DNA from: OM182 bacterium MED-G28
GTDB taxonomy: Bacteria > Pseudomonadota > Gammaproteobacteria > Pseudomonadales > Pseudohongiellaceae
Direction of reading: 5' to 3'
Assembly: GCA_002457215.1 (NCBI GenBank)
Contig: NTJZ01000001.1
Coordinates: forward strand, 124,001-188,000
Length of the DNA: 64,000 nt
The notes under the pieces are model-generated. The model was not told where the DNA came from and did no database searches. It was given only the letters and a program-made list of their open reading frames with translations. Position 1 is the first letter of the stretch. Every line of letters starts with the position of its first letter. This document shows, piece after piece, positions 26,251 through 38,700 of the stretch. A program made the position numbers and the translations under genes.

Positions 26251-29124
26251 ATGAAAAGAATGCTAATTAACGCGACGCAAGAAGAAGAGTTGCGTGTCGC
26301 GCTCGTCGACGGCCAAAGACTTTACGATTTAGACATCGAAAACCGCACCCGAATCCAGAAAAAAGCGAACATCTACAAAGGTAAAGTGACTCGTGTTGAG
26401 CCTAGTTTAGAGGCTGCATTTATCGACTTTGGTGCTGAACGACATGGATTCCTTCCTCTAAAAGAAATATCCCGGCAATACTATGCCCGGGATGTTAAGG
26501 GAAGCGGAGACCGGAGTAATATCAAGGAGCTTCTCCCAGAAGGCACTGAAGTTATAGTCCAAGTTGAAAAAGAAGAGCGCGGCAACAAAGGTGCGGCGCT
26601 GACTACCTATATCAGCCTTGCGGGACGCTACCTAGTATTAATGCCAAACAACCCTAAATCGGGAGGAATATCCCGTCGAATTGAGGGTGATGATCGCTCT
26701 GAAATAAGAGAAGCTTTGCGCAACCTCACTATCCCGGATGGCATGGGCCTGATTGTCCGCACCGCAGGTGTTGGGAAAGACCAAGAAGAATTACAATGGG
26801 ATTTAGACTACTTATTAGCGCTTTGGCAATCAATCGCAGAAGCCTCCGAAGAAAAATCAAGCCCCTTCTTAATCTTTCAAGAAAGTAACGTAATAATCCG
26901 AATGATTCGTGATTACCTTCGCAAAGATATCGGTGAGGTACTTTTTGACACTGATGACTCTTACAAAGAGGCAATTTCATTTATAAATCAAGTAATGCCC
27001 CAGTATGAAAATCGTATCAAACTCTATACAGAGAAATTACCTTTGTTTAATCGCTATCAAATCGAAAGTCAGATTGAGAGCGCTTTTGAAAGAGAGGTAA
27101 AGCTCCCTTCTGGTGGATCTGTAGTAATTGACCCAACAGAAGCTCTGATTTCTATTGACATCAACTCATCACGTGCAACGCGTGGTTCCGATATTGAAGA
27201 AACAGCACTAAGCACCAATCTGGAGGCTGCAGACGAAATTGCTCGCCAACTTAGGCTCCGTGATATGGGCGGCTTAGTGGTTATTGACTTTATTGACATG
27301 TTGTCGAATCGTAATCAACGTGAAGTTGAGAATCGCATGCGAGACGCACTTGAACCTGATAGAGCCAGAGTTCAAGTTGGAAGAATTTCTCGTTTCGGTC
27401 TTTTGGAAATGTCCCGCCAACGACTGCGCCCATCACTGGGCGAAACAAGCGCCATTGTTTGCCCTCGTTGCAGTGGTCAAGGCACTATTAGGGATGTAGA
27501 GTCTCTGTCCTTATCAATACTGCGAATCCTTCAAGAAGAAGCGAATAAGCAAAAAAGCCAGGAAGTAAAAGCTACTGTTCCATTAGTCGTCTCGTCATAT
27601 CTACTTAACGAAAAGCGTTTCACTGTTTCCGAAATAGAGCAACAAAGTAAAACTCGTATCATTATTGTCCCTAGTCCTAATATGGAAACGCCCCACTATG
27701 AAATAACTGGACTAAATCAGCAGGCCGAGACTTATGATGTCGAAGTAACTGCAGTGCCCGAACCAGCCCCTAACTTAAAACCATCAGTCGAAATAGCGGC
27801 TGTGGAAAAACCGTCGGTTAGCGGCGGGTCTGCGCAAAGACCACCTCCTCCCAAAAAAGGCTTATTTGCTACAATTTTGGCGACCTTGTTTGGTGGCGGC
27901 ACCAAGACGAAAGCAAAACCTCAAAGTCGAAATCGACAACAGCAAAATCGCAATAGAAATCGACAAAATAACCGGAACCAAAGAGGCCAGCAAGCACGAG
28001 GCAATCAATCGCGAAATGAACGAAGGGAAGACCGCGACAACCAGAACAAACAAGGCCATCAACAGCGTCGCAAACCAAATCATAATAAAACCAATGACTC
28101 TGCACAAAAGTCCAGAAGCAACAATGAACGTCCCCAAAACAAGGACGGCAGCAACAATAATCGGAATGAAAAACAAGACAGATCTGGTGACCAGGCACAG
28201 CGTCGTCCGCCAAGCAAGAGGTCCAAAAATACAAACCAGCGAAGGCGTGGAGCGCGCCCTGAGCCTCAAGCCGAGGTCAACGGAAATAAGAATACAGAAA
28301 ATGATTCTGCTGTAAATCAGGCAGCCACTCAGGCACCACAAGAAAACAAATCTAAAAAAGCAGGAAATCACTACTCTAGAAAGCCTTCGAGCAAACCTAG
28401 GCAGCAAACGTCAAATACAGTCAAGGACACAGCTCCAGCTAGCACTGAAACAGCAATTGAGAACAAAACAGCAAACCAAGACGCGACATCAATGGTCACA
28501 GAGACCAACCAAGAATCATTTCAGCAGAACTCATCTAGCAAAGCTGACAGCCCTATTGAATTTAGCGCGAATGATACATCACCTACAATTGTTGATAGTG
28601 TTTCAAGTGAAACCCAAACAGCAACTCAGATACTCTCTGTAGGAGGGGGAATCTCCGCTAGTCAGAAGGATACAGTCGGTTCAACTACAGTAAATGTTCG
28701 AAAAGATGATTCATCTCACAATGATGCTCCTGCAGCAATATCATCAGCTGATACTAACAACGCTTCTAACATAGAAGATCTTTCTTTAATGCCTAATACA
28801 GTAGCCCAAGCGGAAGATACAACATCCGAAAAAGTAGACAGAAAAATTGCCAGTGAAAATGTAATGTCAAGCCACTCTCCTGATTCTGATGAAGCCCAAC
28901 AATCAACTATGATTCCGGAAAACAAATTAGAAGCCATCCAGGAAGAAGGTTCTAGAACTGACGTGAATGTTGCTTTAGATCCCACTGATTCGGTTGAGCT
29001 CGACGCCGATACAGCAAAGGAAGTAACCCAAAAACAAGCTCAAGTGCCTAAGCCACCCAGTAGCGGTCGCGCACCTAACGATCCTAGAGAGGTTCGTAAG
29101 CGTCAAAAACAAAACTCAGAATAG
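26251..29124 (+). CDS. rne: Ribonuclease E
   Basis: 957 residues. Endonuclease for mRNA decay and rRNA/tRNA processing; degradosome scaffold on the inner membrane. S1 domain about 36-120; DNase I-like catalytic residues D303 ([10 protein letters not shown]) and D346 (VVIDFIDM); Zn-link C404-P-R-C407. These positions equal those of the Escherichia enzyme. Residues from about 510 on are a low-complexity scaffold tail, first Arg/Asn/Gln-rich (RNA-binding-like), then acidic Ser/Thr-rich. Single gene with its own terminator. Confidence 0.97.
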   Translation: MKRMLINATQEEELRVALVDGQRLYDLDIENRTRIQKKANIYKGKVTRVEPSLEAAFIDFGAERHGFLPLKEISRQYYARDVKGSGDRSNIKELLPEGTEVIVQVEKEERGNKGAALTTYISLAGRYLVLMPNNPKSGGISRRIEGDDRSEIREALRNLTIPDGMGLIVRTAGVGKDQEELQWDLDYLLALWQSIAEASEEKSSPFLIFQESNVIIRMIRDYLRKDIGEVLFDTDDSYKEAISFINQVMPQYENRIKLYTEKLPLFNRYQIESQIESAFEREVKLPSGGSVVIDPTEALISIDINSSRATRGSDIEETALSTNLEAADEIARQLRLRDMGGLVVIDFIDMLSNRNQREVENRMRDALEPDRARVQVGRISRFGLLEMSRQRLRPSLGETSAIVCPRCSGQGTIRDVESLSLSILRILQEEANKQKSQEVKATVPLVVSSYLLNEKRFTVSEIEQQSKTRIIIVPSPNMETPHYEITGLNQQAETYDVEVTAVPEPAPNLKPSVEIAAVEKPSVSGGSAQRPPPPKKGLFATILATLFGGGTKTKAKPQSRNRQQQNRNRNRQNNRNQRGQQARGNQSRNERREDRDNQNKQGHQQRRKPNHNKTNDSAQKSRSNNERPQNKDGSNNNRNEKQDRSGDQAQRRPPSKRSKNTNQRRRGARPEPQAEVNGNKNTENDSAVNQAATQAPQENKSKKAGNHYSRKPSSKPRQQTSNTVKDTAPASTETAIENKTANQDATSMVTETNQESFQQNSSSKADSPIEFSANDTSPTIVDSVSSETQTATQILSVGGGISASQKDTVGSTTVNVRKDDSSHNDAPAAISSADTNNASNIEDLSLMPNTVAQAEDTTSEKVDRKIASENVMSSHSPDSDEAQQSTMIPENKLEAIQEEGSRTDVNVALDPTDSVELDADTAKEVTQKQAQVPKPPSSGRAPNDPREVRKRQKQNSE

Positions 29125-29130
29125 TGACGT

Positions 29131-29159
29131 AAAAAAAGCCCGGCTATCCGGGCTTTTTT
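29131..29159. terminator. Bidirectional intrinsic terminator between rne and etfA
   Basis: AAAAAAGCCCGG-CTAT-CCGGGCTTTTTT: a GC stem of six pairs flanked by A-run and T-run, able to work on both strands for convergent rne and etfA. Confidence 0.9.
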
Positions 29160-29171
29160 ACCAACTACTTT

Positions 29172-30104
29172 TTACTCGGTAAGTAATTCTTCTAATTCCG
29201 GCAATGCCTTAAATAAATCAGCCACTAAACCATAATCAGCAATCTGAAAAATCGGAGCTTCTTCATCCTTGTTAATAGCTGCTATAACTTTGCTATCTTT
29301 CATTCCGGCTAAGTGTTGGATCGCTCCTGAAATTCCAACTGCAACATACAGATCTGGCGCTACAATTTTACCTGTTTGCCCAACCTGATAATCATTGGGC
29401 ACGAAGCCTGCATCTACAGCAGCGCGAGAAGCACCAATAGCTGCCCCAAGCTTGTCAGCTACTTTTTCTAGCAAGACAAAGTTTTCACCATCTTGCATTC
29501 CTCTCCCACCCGAAATAATTATTGATGCCGAAGTGAGCTCAGGTCGTGCAGAAACGGAGAGGGTTTCACCCAAAAATTTCGTGGAAGCCTGTTCTACTCC
29601 GAAATCAGTATCTTCGATTATCGCTTCGCCACCGGTTGCCGCATCTGCAAATGCCGTAGTTCTGACAGTTAGAACTTTTATCGAGTCCGAAGACTGCACA
29701 GTTGCTAGGGCATTACCAGCATAAATAGGCCTGACAAAAGTATCTTCAGATTTTACTTCCACAATGTCAGAAATCTGTGCAACGTCTAAAAGGGCCGCCA
29801 CTCTGGGCAGTAAATTTTTCCCAGTAGTAGTCGCAGCAGCTAACACATGAGTATGACTCTTTCCAAACTCTGCCACTAGTGGCGCTACGCTCTCGGCGAG
29901 CTGATGTTCGTAACAAGCATTGTCTGCATGAATTACTTTTACGACTCCGGTTAACTGAGCTGCAGATACTGCGACTGCCCTAGAGTTACTCCCGGCTACC
30001 AATACGTTAACGTCGCTACCTATCTGTTGAGCTGCAGATACCGCATTTAAGGTACCTGACTTAAGTGAACTATTATCGTGCTCTGCAACTACTAAAATTG
30101 CCAT
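29172..30104 (-). CDS. etfA: Electron transfer flavoprotein alpha subunit
   Basis: 310 residues. Carries FAD and passes electrons from acyl-CoA and other dehydrogenases to ETF-ubiquinone oxidoreductase. C-terminal FAD signature: [11 protein letters not shown], then [31 protein letters not shown] and [14 protein letters not shown] precede it. Fifteen bases after etfB, one operon. Confidence 0.96.
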   Translation of the reverse strand: MAILVVAEHDNSSLKSGTLNAVSAAQQIGSDVNVLVAGSNSRAVAVSAAQLTGVVKVIHADNACYEHQLAESVAPLVAEFGKSHTHVLAAATTTGKNLLPRVAALLDVAQISDIVEVKSEDTFVRPIYAGNALATVQSSDSIKVLTVRTTAFADAATGGEAIIEDTDFGVEQASTKFLGETLSVSARPELTSASIIISGGRGMQDGENFVLLEKVADKLGAAIGASRAAVDAGFVPNDYQVGQTGKIVAPDLYVAVGISGAIQHLAGMKDSKVIAAINKDEEAPIFQIADYGLVADLFKALPELEELLTE

Positions 30105-30119
30105 GTGGTATTCCTGTCC

Positions 30120-30869
30120 TTAAATTACCTTCGCTTCGTTACGAAGCTTGTCAACCAGCTCTGCAACTGACTCCACTTTTACGCCAGCGGAACGCTCAGC
30201 TGGAGTTTCAATTCCCAAGGTTTTGAGATTCGAACTAATATCGACACCCAAATCACTAGGCTGGATGATATCGATAGGCTTCTTCTTTGCTTTCATAATA
30301 TTCGGAAGCGATGCGTAGCGGGGTTCATTGAGTCTTAAATCTGTGGTGACTATGGCCGGCAGATCTAGCAATACAGTCTGCTCGCCACCATCAATCTCAC
30401 GACTAACTTCAATTTTTCCTTCTTTTATTTCCGCACTGCAGGCGAAAGTTCCCTGAGGGTAATTGCATAGAGCCGCTATCATTTGGCCGACTTGATTGTT
30501 ATCCGTATCAATTGAAAGTTTACCCAGTATTACCAGGTTAATTTCTTCCTTTTCAATAATCGCCTTGAATATCTTAGCTACTGCCAGCGGTTCTGCTTGG
30601 TCCTCAGTCTCAACTAAAATTCCACGATCTGAACCTAAAGCTAGCGCTGTGCGAATTTGCTCCTGACATACCTGAGGGCCTATTGAAACAGCAATGATCT
30701 CATCGGCAACACCTGCTTCCTTCATGCGAATAGCTTCTTCAACAGCGATTTCACAGAACGGATTTATTGCCATTTTCGCGTTAGCGAGATCCATTCCTGT
30801 ACCATCAGATTTAACTCTGACTTTCACATTCGCGTCTACAACGCGCTTAACACCAACAAGAATCTTCAT
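30120..30869 (-). CDS. etfB: Electron transfer flavoprotein beta subunit
   Basis: 249 residues from ATG 30869 ([12 protein letters not shown]), which has GGGGA five bases upstream; an earlier frame start at 30884 adds five unlikely residues. Binds AMP and forms the ETF heterodimer with EtfA. Typical [30 protein letters not shown] and the recognition-loop stretch [27 protein letters not shown] region near 190-215. Confidence 0.96.
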   Translation of the reverse strand: MKILVGVKRVVDANVKVRVKSDGTGMDLANAKMAINPFCEIAVEEAIRMKEAGVADEIIAVSIGPQVCQEQIRTALALGSDRGILVETEDQAEPLAVAKIFKAIIEKEEINLVILGKLSIDTDNNQVGQMIAALCNYPQGTFACSAEIKEGKIEVSREIDGGEQTVLLDLPAIVTTDLRLNEPRYASLPNIMKAKKKPIDIIQPSDLGVDISSNLKTLGIETPAERSAGVKVESVAELVDKLRNEAKVI

Positions 30870-31103
30870 GGATTCCCCACACAAATAATAACGAAAGATA
30901 GATTGTTAGGTAGGCTAGACATTATTCCATTGTCAGGCCCAAAAAAAGGGGGATAATAATGCCGCTTTTAGAGAGTTAGGTCAAATCGAACCAAACCATT
31001 CTGCCAATCACAGACACCATAAAATAATCGGACTTTAAGGCAATATAAACCCCAGAGTTATTATCAATACTTGAAGAATGAAGTGAAATAAAGCAGGGGT
31101 CAC

Positions 31104-31673
31104 TTACTCCGCTTTTCCAAGACTGAAAAATTTGCCTTCACTCCAAACTCCCAATTCATTGCTGGCATTATTTACGGCGACTTCAACAAGGCGATAAAAA
31201 ACAGGCCGGTTTATCAAAGCCTCTAACCCGTTCCGCACATGCACTGTAGGGTGTGGCTCAGAGCTCAAATCGGTATTTGTTACTACTATTGGATGATCGG
31301 CATCGACAACTAGGCTCTCTCCCATATTTGTAGTAAATAAAATCTGCTGTTGGCCATCACGTTGAGTTATATCCATTTGATTGGCAATAAAAGGGCAATC
31401 TTCAACTTGGATCCGGACTTTCTCCACAGGGGTAACGAGAAAGAACTCATCCGAGTCGTCAGTCATCAAAATAGTGGAAAACAGTTTCACCATGGCTTGA
31501 CGGCGAATAGGTCTACCTTCATGGAACCAAGTCCCATCCTTGGCAATGCGTATGTCAATGTCACCACAAAAAGGTGGATCCCATAGGTGTAGAGGAGCAG
31601 GACCCCTATCTTTAACTCGGGCCAATAATTTAAAAGGGTCTATCGGCACTAACGGCTGACCTTCCTGTCCCAA
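31104..31673 (-). CDS. DUF1285 family protein
   Basis: 189 residues. Conserved DUF1285 pattern: P-L-H-L-W-D-P-P-F-C-G-D-I-D-I, then W-F-H-E-G-R-P-I-R-R and F-F-L-V-T-P-V-E-K-V-R-I. Cytoplasmic, function unknown. The only plausible start is TTG 31673: a stop lies six codons upstream and the next internal Met is past the conserved region. Lies 234 bp upstream of etfB on the same strand. Confidence 0.8.
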   Translation of the reverse strand: MGQEGQPLVPIDPFKLLARVKDRGPAPLHLWDPPFCGDIDIRIAKDGTWFHEGRPIRRQAMVKLFSTILMTDDSDEFFLVTPVEKVRIQVEDCPFIANQMDITQRDGQQQILFTTNMGESLVVDADHPIVVTNTDLSSEPHPTVHVRNGLEALINRPVFYRLVEVAVNNASNELGVWSEGKFFSLGKAE

Positions 31674-31908
31674 CTTTGGCTTTGTAATCTAACTACCCTT
31701 CGGAAAATGCTAGTTGCGAGAAATATCTTGTACCAGAAGATAGGATTATACTCATTTAATGCCAGCTTGAAATCAGGATGACTTATCGAGAGCTATAGAT
31801 AAAGCGAAATTTGATCATGAGTTAATCTGTTCTAGGGATGCAGCAATAGCCAGTGTTACACTTGATAAGTGATCACTTCCAATGTCAGGTTAACATCAGT
31901 CCTCCTTC

Positions 31909-33012
31909 ATGCCTGACATTAACTCAGTTGCAGCAAGCATCGCTCTATCCAAAAGAAAACAAACCCTTCTGGATATTCGCTCCCCTACAGAGTTCAATAA
32001 AGGCGCTTTCCCTAATGCCATAAATTTGCCATTACTCACTGATCAGGAAAGAAAAGACGTCGGTATTTGTTACAAAAAATCGGGGCAGGAAGCTGCAATT
32101 CTCTTAGGAGAAAAGCTAGTTTCCGGCAAAATTAAAATCGAGCGTATGGAAAAGTGGTGTCGCACTATAAACACTCACCCCAATACTCTTCTCTATTGTT
32201 TTCGAGGAGGTCTAAGGTCAAAAATAGTTCAAAGCTGGCTCGCAGCTGAAGGGATTGAAGTTCCCATAGTTAAGGGTGGCTATAAATCTCTCAGAAGATT
32301 CAGTCTTAATACCGTTGAGCAAGCCGTTAATCTGAAAAACTTTCTCGTTATTGGAGGGAAAACTGGCTCTGCAAAAACCCATTTGCTCAATAAGCTATGC
32401 CACTCAATAGACTTGGAAGGGATAGCCAATCATCGTGGCTCTGCTTTTGGACGCCGGGTACTAAACCAACCAAATCAAATAAATTTTGAAAATCGAATTG
32501 CTAGCAGATTATTAGAGATAGGATTTGAAACAGCCAACAAAATATTTTTAGAAGACGAAAGCAAAGCCATAGGCTCGCTCAGCGTCCCATCTTTGCTAAT
32601 TCACGAAATGAAAATGTCTCCAATTGCACTTATCGAAGAAACAATTGAATCGCGAATCACCACAATTCTTGATGACTACATAATTTCCAATTACAGGGAA
32701 TTTGAAGTCTTCTCACCTGAACAAGGCTCAAGACTTTTTTCGGAGTTCTTGTTGACTAGTTTATCCAGGATTCGGCGCCGACTAGGTGAAGAAAATTACT
32801 CTGAAATTAAAGCGCTTATGGATCAAGCCTTAGCAATGGAGGAAACCGTTAAAGAAAGGGAAATCCATTGGATTTGGATTAAAAAATTACTAACGAATTA
32901 CTATGACCCCATGTATGAATACCAGATCGCTAAAAAATCAGCCCGCATAGTTTTTCGAGGCTGCAAAGATGAATTTCTCACTTGGGCGATGCACATTGAT
33001 AAAGCACTATAA
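31909..33012 (+). CDS. mnmH: tRNA 2-selenouridine/geranyl-2-thiouridine synthase
   Basis: 367 residues. Converts 2-thiouridine at the tRNA wobble position to 2-selenouridine through a geranylated intermediate. Rhodanese domain 1-130 with catalytic C97 in LLYCFRGGLRSK, then a P-loop domain (VIGGKTGSAKTHLL, about 147-160), both as in SelU. No clear ribosome-binding site. A selenophosphate synthetase gene (selD) is expected in the genome but not seen here. Twelve bp before the AddB-like gene. Confidence 0.92.
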   Translation: MPDINSVAASIALSKRKQTLLDIRSPTEFNKGAFPNAINLPLLTDQERKDVGICYKKSGQEAAILLGEKLVSGKIKIERMEKWCRTINTHPNTLLYCFRGGLRSKIVQSWLAAEGIEVPIVKGGYKSLRRFSLNTVEQAVNLKNFLVIGGKTGSAKTHLLNKLCHSIDLEGIANHRGSAFGRRVLNQPNQINFENRIASRLLEIGFETANKIFLEDESKAIGSLSVPSLLIHEMKMSPIALIEETIESRITTILDDYIISNYREFEVFSPEQGSRLFSEFLLTSLSRIRRRLGEENYSEIKALMDQALAMEETVKEREIHWIWIKKLLTNYYDPMYEYQIAKKSARIVFRGCKDEFLTWAMHIDKAL

Positions 33013-33023
33013 GAAATAACGGA

Positions 33024-35783
33024 ATGGCCATTAAACGAATAGATATAGAGCAAATTCGACCCCATATCGTTAATGGCGCCACCATACTTGTTCCTAATTT
33101 AAGAATAAAAGATGCTATTACTGCCGGATATCTGGATAGTTTAACGAAAAACGTTATACCTACTCCTAAGATATATGCCGTCGATGTGTTTATTCTTAAA
33201 TGCTGGAGCAAGAATGCTCGGCTAGGTGTAGCACCCTGTGCCAATTTACAGCCTTTGTCAGCAGTCGAAGAATTCCTCGTTTGGCATGAAATCATAGAGT
33301 CTAGCTTAACTGATATTCCACTCTTGAACCCTGGTGAAACTGCGTCGGTTGTTGCGCGCAGTTACCAGACTAGCAGGCAATGGCTTGACCCAGACATCTT
33401 GAACAATGAACTCAGAGCAAATTCTGCGATCAAAGATATTGCTGTTTTCGATAAATGGACTCTTCAGTTTAAAAACTATTGCGACAAATATCAGCGAATT
33501 AGTTTAGTAGATTGCACTAAAGAGCTGTCAAAATTACTAGAACAGAAAAAACTGACTTATTTTCCCAAGAAAACCGTATTGGTAAATTTTTACGAACCGC
33601 CACCGCTTTACGAGCACTTCTTTTCTGTAGTACCACAATTAGAATCAGTTCTTACTATCAAGCGCAAACCTAATGACAAAATTCCTAAAGTTAAAATTAA
33701 CTTTAGCAGCCCCGAGTCGGAATTACGCCATTGTGCTAATTGGGTTGAAGACTTGTTAGCCAAAAACCCCTCAGCTCATATTGGCTTAATAACTTGTAAT
33801 AAATTGTTAGAGCAGAGGCAATTAGAACAACTACTGGCCGACGATTTTTTCCCAAATGGGATGCTCGCTAACATTGACGACCAAGCAGTCTTCAATACTA
33901 CCTCGGCAAGTAGGAATTTACTTGATGCGCCTATAATTTACGATGGCTTACTCTTGCTCAGTTTAGGTCAAGATCAGCACAATACAGAAGATATTTGCAG
34001 GGTACTACAATCACCATATTTGAGTTTTAGTGACGAAGAGCCTGAGAACCGTTTCAACCTAGTTGCCCAGCTACAAGTAAAAGGTTCTTCCACTATTAGC
34101 GGCCGAGATATTTCTTACCTTGCCAGCAGTAAAGAAAAGGCTTACAGCTGCCCGTCTTTCTCTCAAAAACTAGTTGAGGTGAGGACTGAGATTCGAAAAA
34201 TAAAAAATCTCGCGTCTCCATTAGTATGGAGCAAAGTATTTGAGGCAATATTTGAAATTCTGGGATGGCCTGGGCCAATTGCTAGCAATAAGGAGCACCG
34301 CTTCTTAATCCAATGGGATAAGTTATTCTCTGAGTATAAAGGTAGTTCTAAGCTAATGGCCCCACTAACTTACTCTAAGGCACTAGCAAAACTTCGTTTG
34401 CTTTGCGCGCAGGATAAACAACACAAACCATTTGATTCTTCTCTAGCCCTCTCTTACTACACGGCAACCGAATCGATAGGCTTGGAATTTGATTACATTC
34501 GTTTTCTAGGGCTAAACGATCAACAGTGGCCGGAACCAGTCAATCCATCACCTTTTTTACCCTATGACATACAAAAAACGGCAAACATACCAGGCAGCCA
34601 CAACGACATACAAATCTCAATCGCAAAGAAGCAATTTGATCAACTCATTAGATCAACTCGGGTCTCCATTCAGGCCAGTTACTACTCGACTGATGGAGAG
34701 CAAAATTATCGGCCGAGTAGTTTCATAAAATGTTTTGTAGAACATAAAACTGATGCTGTCCAACTACAAGAGTTAAGCAACAAGGCAACAAGGCAATTTA
34801 ATAGTTTACCAATCTCCACCATCATTGATGAATCTGCTAGGCTTGAAGTTGAGGACAGTTTGCAGGGAGGTGCCAGTATTCTCAGTGATCAATCTGCCTG
34901 CCCATTCCGAGCATTCGCGCTAAATCGCTTAAAGGCCTATTCCCCTCCCAGGCTAGAAGCAGGCCTCAGCAAAATGGCCAGAGGAAGTGCAATTCACATC
35001 GCCCTGGAATATCTATTTGCAGAGATTCGGAACCATGGTGAATTAACCAGCCAAACTGAAAATCAAATTTTAGAGTTATGTAATCAAGCTGCGGTTAAAG
35101 CCATTGAGTATCTCAGCTTAAACCATCGCGACATAATGACTCCAAAATTTCAATTAATCGAACAGAGCAGAATAAAGAAACTATTGCGCAAATTCGTTCA
35201 AGTAGAAAGAAATCGACCGCCATTTCAAGTGCTTGCTCGCGAACAAGCCTTCACTCAGCAATTTGACAACTTTGTACTTAATATTCGAATCGATCGAATC
35301 GACCAGCTTAACGACGGAACATTGGCGTTGATTGATTATAAAACTGGCAAATACAGCGTTTCCCCTAAAGGCTGGATGGATGAAAGGCCAAAAGATATGC
35401 AACTCCCTCTTTATCACTCCGTAGCATCTGCAAGTGATATCTCTCCTATTGACACTGTATCAGTAGCTCATTTACATGCTGAGAAAATTGGCCATTCAGG
35501 TATCTCTGCATCAGATAATTTCTCACATCAGGTCCGATCAATTGGATCCCAAAAGGGAACAGAGATGTCATGGAGTGAGGTCACAAAATCATGGTCGAGC
35601 AAGGTCGAATATCTTGCCCATGAATTTAATCAAGGCGTTGCAGATGTTAACCCTACCGATTCCACTGCTACCTGCACTTACTGCGGACTTCAATCCTTAT
35701 GCCGAATTCAAGAACTAAGTTCTAATAAGCTAAACATAATTACCAAGGCTAGTAATGATGACCCCTCCAACCAGGTAAGCTAA
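33024..35783 (+). CDS. AddB-like nuclease subunit (PD-(D/E)XK family)
   Basis: 919 residues. Inactivated-helicase-like protein with a C-terminal RecB-type nuclease: D771-Y-K773 in LALIDYKTG, and a probable iron-sulphur cluster from C626 (SACPFRAF) plus C884, C887 and C893 (CTYCGLQSLC), the AddB pattern. No Walker A at the N-terminus. This is the TIGR-type probable DNA repair protein found with a UvrD/AddA partner in Gammaproteobacteria. Its TAA overlaps the partner ATG by one base. Inferred role: double-strand break end processing. Confidence 0.85.
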   Translation: MAIKRIDIEQIRPHIVNGATILVPNLRIKDAITAGYLDSLTKNVIPTPKIYAVDVFILKCWSKNARLGVAPCANLQPLSAVEEFLVWHEIIESSLTDIPLLNPGETASVVARSYQTSRQWLDPDILNNELRANSAIKDIAVFDKWTLQFKNYCDKYQRISLVDCTKELSKLLEQKKLTYFPKKTVLVNFYEPPPLYEHFFSVVPQLESVLTIKRKPNDKIPKVKINFSSPESELRHCANWVEDLLAKNPSAHIGLITCNKLLEQRQLEQLLADDFFPNGMLANIDDQAVFNTTSASRNLLDAPIIYDGLLLLSLGQDQHNTEDICRVLQSPYLSFSDEEPENRFNLVAQLQVKGSSTISGRDISYLASSKEKAYSCPSFSQKLVEVRTEIRKIKNLASPLVWSKVFEAIFEILGWPGPIASNKEHRFLIQWDKLFSEYKGSSKLMAPLTYSKALAKLRLLCAQDKQHKPFDSSLALSYYTATESIGLEFDYIRFLGLNDQQWPEPVNPSPFLPYDIQKTANIPGSHNDIQISIAKKQFDQLIRSTRVSIQASYYSTDGEQNYRPSSFIKCFVEHKTDAVQLQELSNKATRQFNSLPISTIIDESARLEVEDSLQGGASILSDQSACPFRAFALNRLKAYSPPRLEAGLSKMARGSAIHIALEYLFAEIRNHGELTSQTENQILELCNQAAVKAIEYLSLNHRDIMTPKFQLIEQSRIKKLLRKFVQVERNRPPFQVLAREQAFTQQFDNFVLNIRIDRIDQLNDGTLALIDYKTGKYSVSPKGWMDERPKDMQLPLYHSVASASDISPIDTVSVAHLHAEKIGHSGISASDNFSHQVRSIGSQKGTEMSWSEVTKSWSSKVEYLAHEFNQGVADVNPTDSTATCTYCGLQSLCRIQELSSNKLNIITKASNDDPSNQVS

Positions 35784-38700
35784 TGGGAGTACAAACAAAC
35801 ATAACACCAGCAGACCAGCTCGAACGTGATCAGGCCTTGAATATTAAGAAGTCTTTCATTGTCCAAGCACCCGCTGGCTCTGGAAAAACAGGCCTACTCA
35901 CATTGAGGTTTCTTAGGTTGCTGAGTGTATGCGAGCAACCAGAACAAATTCTTGCTATTACTTTTACTAGAAAAGCCGCGAGTGAGATGCGAGATCGCAT
36001 TATCAACACCCTTTGGTGGGCGGCGGAATATATTGGCAACAGTACGTCTATAAAAAACAACTACGACGCACTGAGATTAAAAATAGCTAAAGCTGTACTT
36101 AGTCGTGACCAGGAACTCAAATGGCAGCTTCTTAACAATCCTTCACGGTTAAGAGTTCAAACAATTGACAGTTTTTGTTTTTATCTGGCAAACAGACTGC
36201 CAGTGTTAAGTCAAATTGGTGGTAACCCTAATGTAAGCACGGATGTTGAATTATGTTTTAGAGATGCCATTGCCAATACGCTTTTACACTTGGAAAGTGA
36301 TTCAGCATTAAGCTCAGACGTCGAACGAGTGTTAAGTCAACTGGACAACGACATTGCTCGAATTGAAAGATTGTTAATTGGCCTGCTTCAAAGCCGTGAT
36401 CAATGGCTCCCTTATACTTTAGAACTAGGGAATAGCAGTGACGAAGCAAAGAATTACTTGCAAAGCTGCTTGAACGAACTAATTGTCGAATCTATCGATG
36501 AAGCCCGAGAGGCATTGAAACCCTACTCAGACGATTTGATAGAGTTAGTCAATTTTTCTGTGATGAATTTACAACAAAATAAGCCATCTAATTACCCAAA
36601 TTTCATTTCTCTTGATAGTTTACCCGAATCGACATTTCATGCCTTGTCTGATTGGCAGTTTATTATCGAGCTATTGACAACCAAAAAAGGAACTTGGCGA
36701 AGAGTAGTGAATAAAAACATCGGATTTCCGACCGGTGATGAGACAGACTCAGATCATCAGGCACTTTGCAAATTACACAAACAACAATTTGCCAAATTGA
36801 ATCAGAGTCTAGTCAGCAACGATGACTTGCTAGAATCAATTAGTTTTCTTCGACTTTTACCAGACTCTCCTCTAGACGATAATCAATGGAGTTTTTTAAC
36901 AGCACTAACTCGTGTACTCGTTCATCTGAGTGGCGAGCTACTATTTTCATTCAGAAAATATCGCAAAGTTGACCACACAGAAACTGGTGCAGCGGCGAGA
37001 AGCTCTTTGGGGACCGAAGAAAATCCCACCGACATTACTCTTGCCCTAGATCATAAGATAAATCACATTCTTGTCGATGAATTTCAGGATACATCAAAAT
37101 TACAACTCGAAATCCTGCAACAAATCACAAGTGGCTGGGAGCCTGGGGATCATCGTTCTCTATTTTTAGTCGGTGACGCTATGCAGTCTTGTTACGGATT
37201 TAGGAATGCCAATGTAGGCATCTATTTAAATGTCCAAAAGCATGGCCTTCCACAAGTCAGCTTACAAAAACTTCAACTTAGTGCTAATTTTCGTTCCGAC
37301 TCTGGCGTGGTCGACTGGATTAACAGACATTTTTCTACTGCTTTTCCGGCACAGGTAAATATATCTAGAGGAGCAGTCCCTTACACCTCTTCAGAAGCAG
37401 TAAAACCAGAATATCTCTCAACCGCAATTACTACTGAAATTATCTGCTATAACGAGGAAGATCGATCAATAGCCAATAATGAAGAAGCAAGAAAAATAAT
37501 TGATCACATAAAGGCATTAAAAAATAATGCCCCCAGTGAATCGATTGCCATACTGGTGCGCAACCGAGCTCACCTGAACGCAGTAATCCCTGCTCTTACT
37601 GAGCACAATATTGAATGGCAATCTACCGATATCGATCGCATGCAAGCCCTGCAATCTATTGAAGACTTGCTCAGTCTAACCAAAGCACTACTCAACCCCG
37701 CCGATCGTCTTTCATGGTTAGCGCTTTTACGAGCGCCTTGGTTAGGCCTGCGAACCTCAGACCTTCTTGTCATTGCGAAAAAAGCTAACGAGAAAAGTAT
37801 TTGGGACTCCCTTCAACATTTGGATCACCTAGTCTCACTATCAAAAGATGCCAGAGAGCGACTTCCGCACTTTATAGAGGCTATTGGTTATGGGATGCAA
37901 TATAGATATCGTATTTCATTAAGAGTACTGATTGAAACGACATGGTGCCTTCTACGCGGTGCGGCCACTCTGGCTAGCGAGCGGGAAATAACTAGTGCTC
38001 GCCACTATTTTGATTTACTTAATGAGCATGAAGTCGCTGGCGGGCTAGGTAATATTACTCAGTTTCAAGAGCAGGTATTTAGCGCTTTTATACCCCCTTC
38101 CATTCAGCATAAAAGATCTACCAAAGGCACTCCAATCCAATTACTAACAATGCATAAAGCCAAAGGATTAGAATTTGATCATATAATAACGCCCGGTTTG
38201 GCTAAGCTTACAAGAAGTGATAACAACCCTCTCCTTGAATGGCATGAAAGAATTAATAGTCAAGGACAAGCCAGGCTCTTCATGGCGGCATTAACCGAAA
38301 CTGGCGAGGAAGAAGACAAACTGTACTCTCTCTTGCGCCATGAAAAAAACTATAAAGCTTTCTTGGAAAACACTCGCTTACTCTACATAGCAATTACCCG
38401 AGCGAGAAGATCAGCAAAACTATTCGCAACCGTAGGCGTAAATAAAAAGCAGGAATTACAGATTCCATCCAGTAGTTTATTGAGTAGAATTTGGCCGGAA
38501 ATTCAGAGTGAAGCACACAAGAGGATCAACTCTCTTCAGGTTCACTCTGCAGATCTCCTAGCATCAAAGTGCAATTCTAAAGATAATTCCGCAAGACTAG
38601 GTGTCCCCTTACCGACCCTAATTACACGATTCACCAAATCTCCAGCCTTCGAGCCAAAAGAGCGCCTCCAGTTGCGACAACAACTACCAAACGCTGAAAC

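Noticed and set aside
27862..28407. Long antisense frames opposite the rne tail
   Set aside because: They mirror the biased Arg/Asn/Gln codons of the RNase E scaffold tail, which suppress antisense stops.
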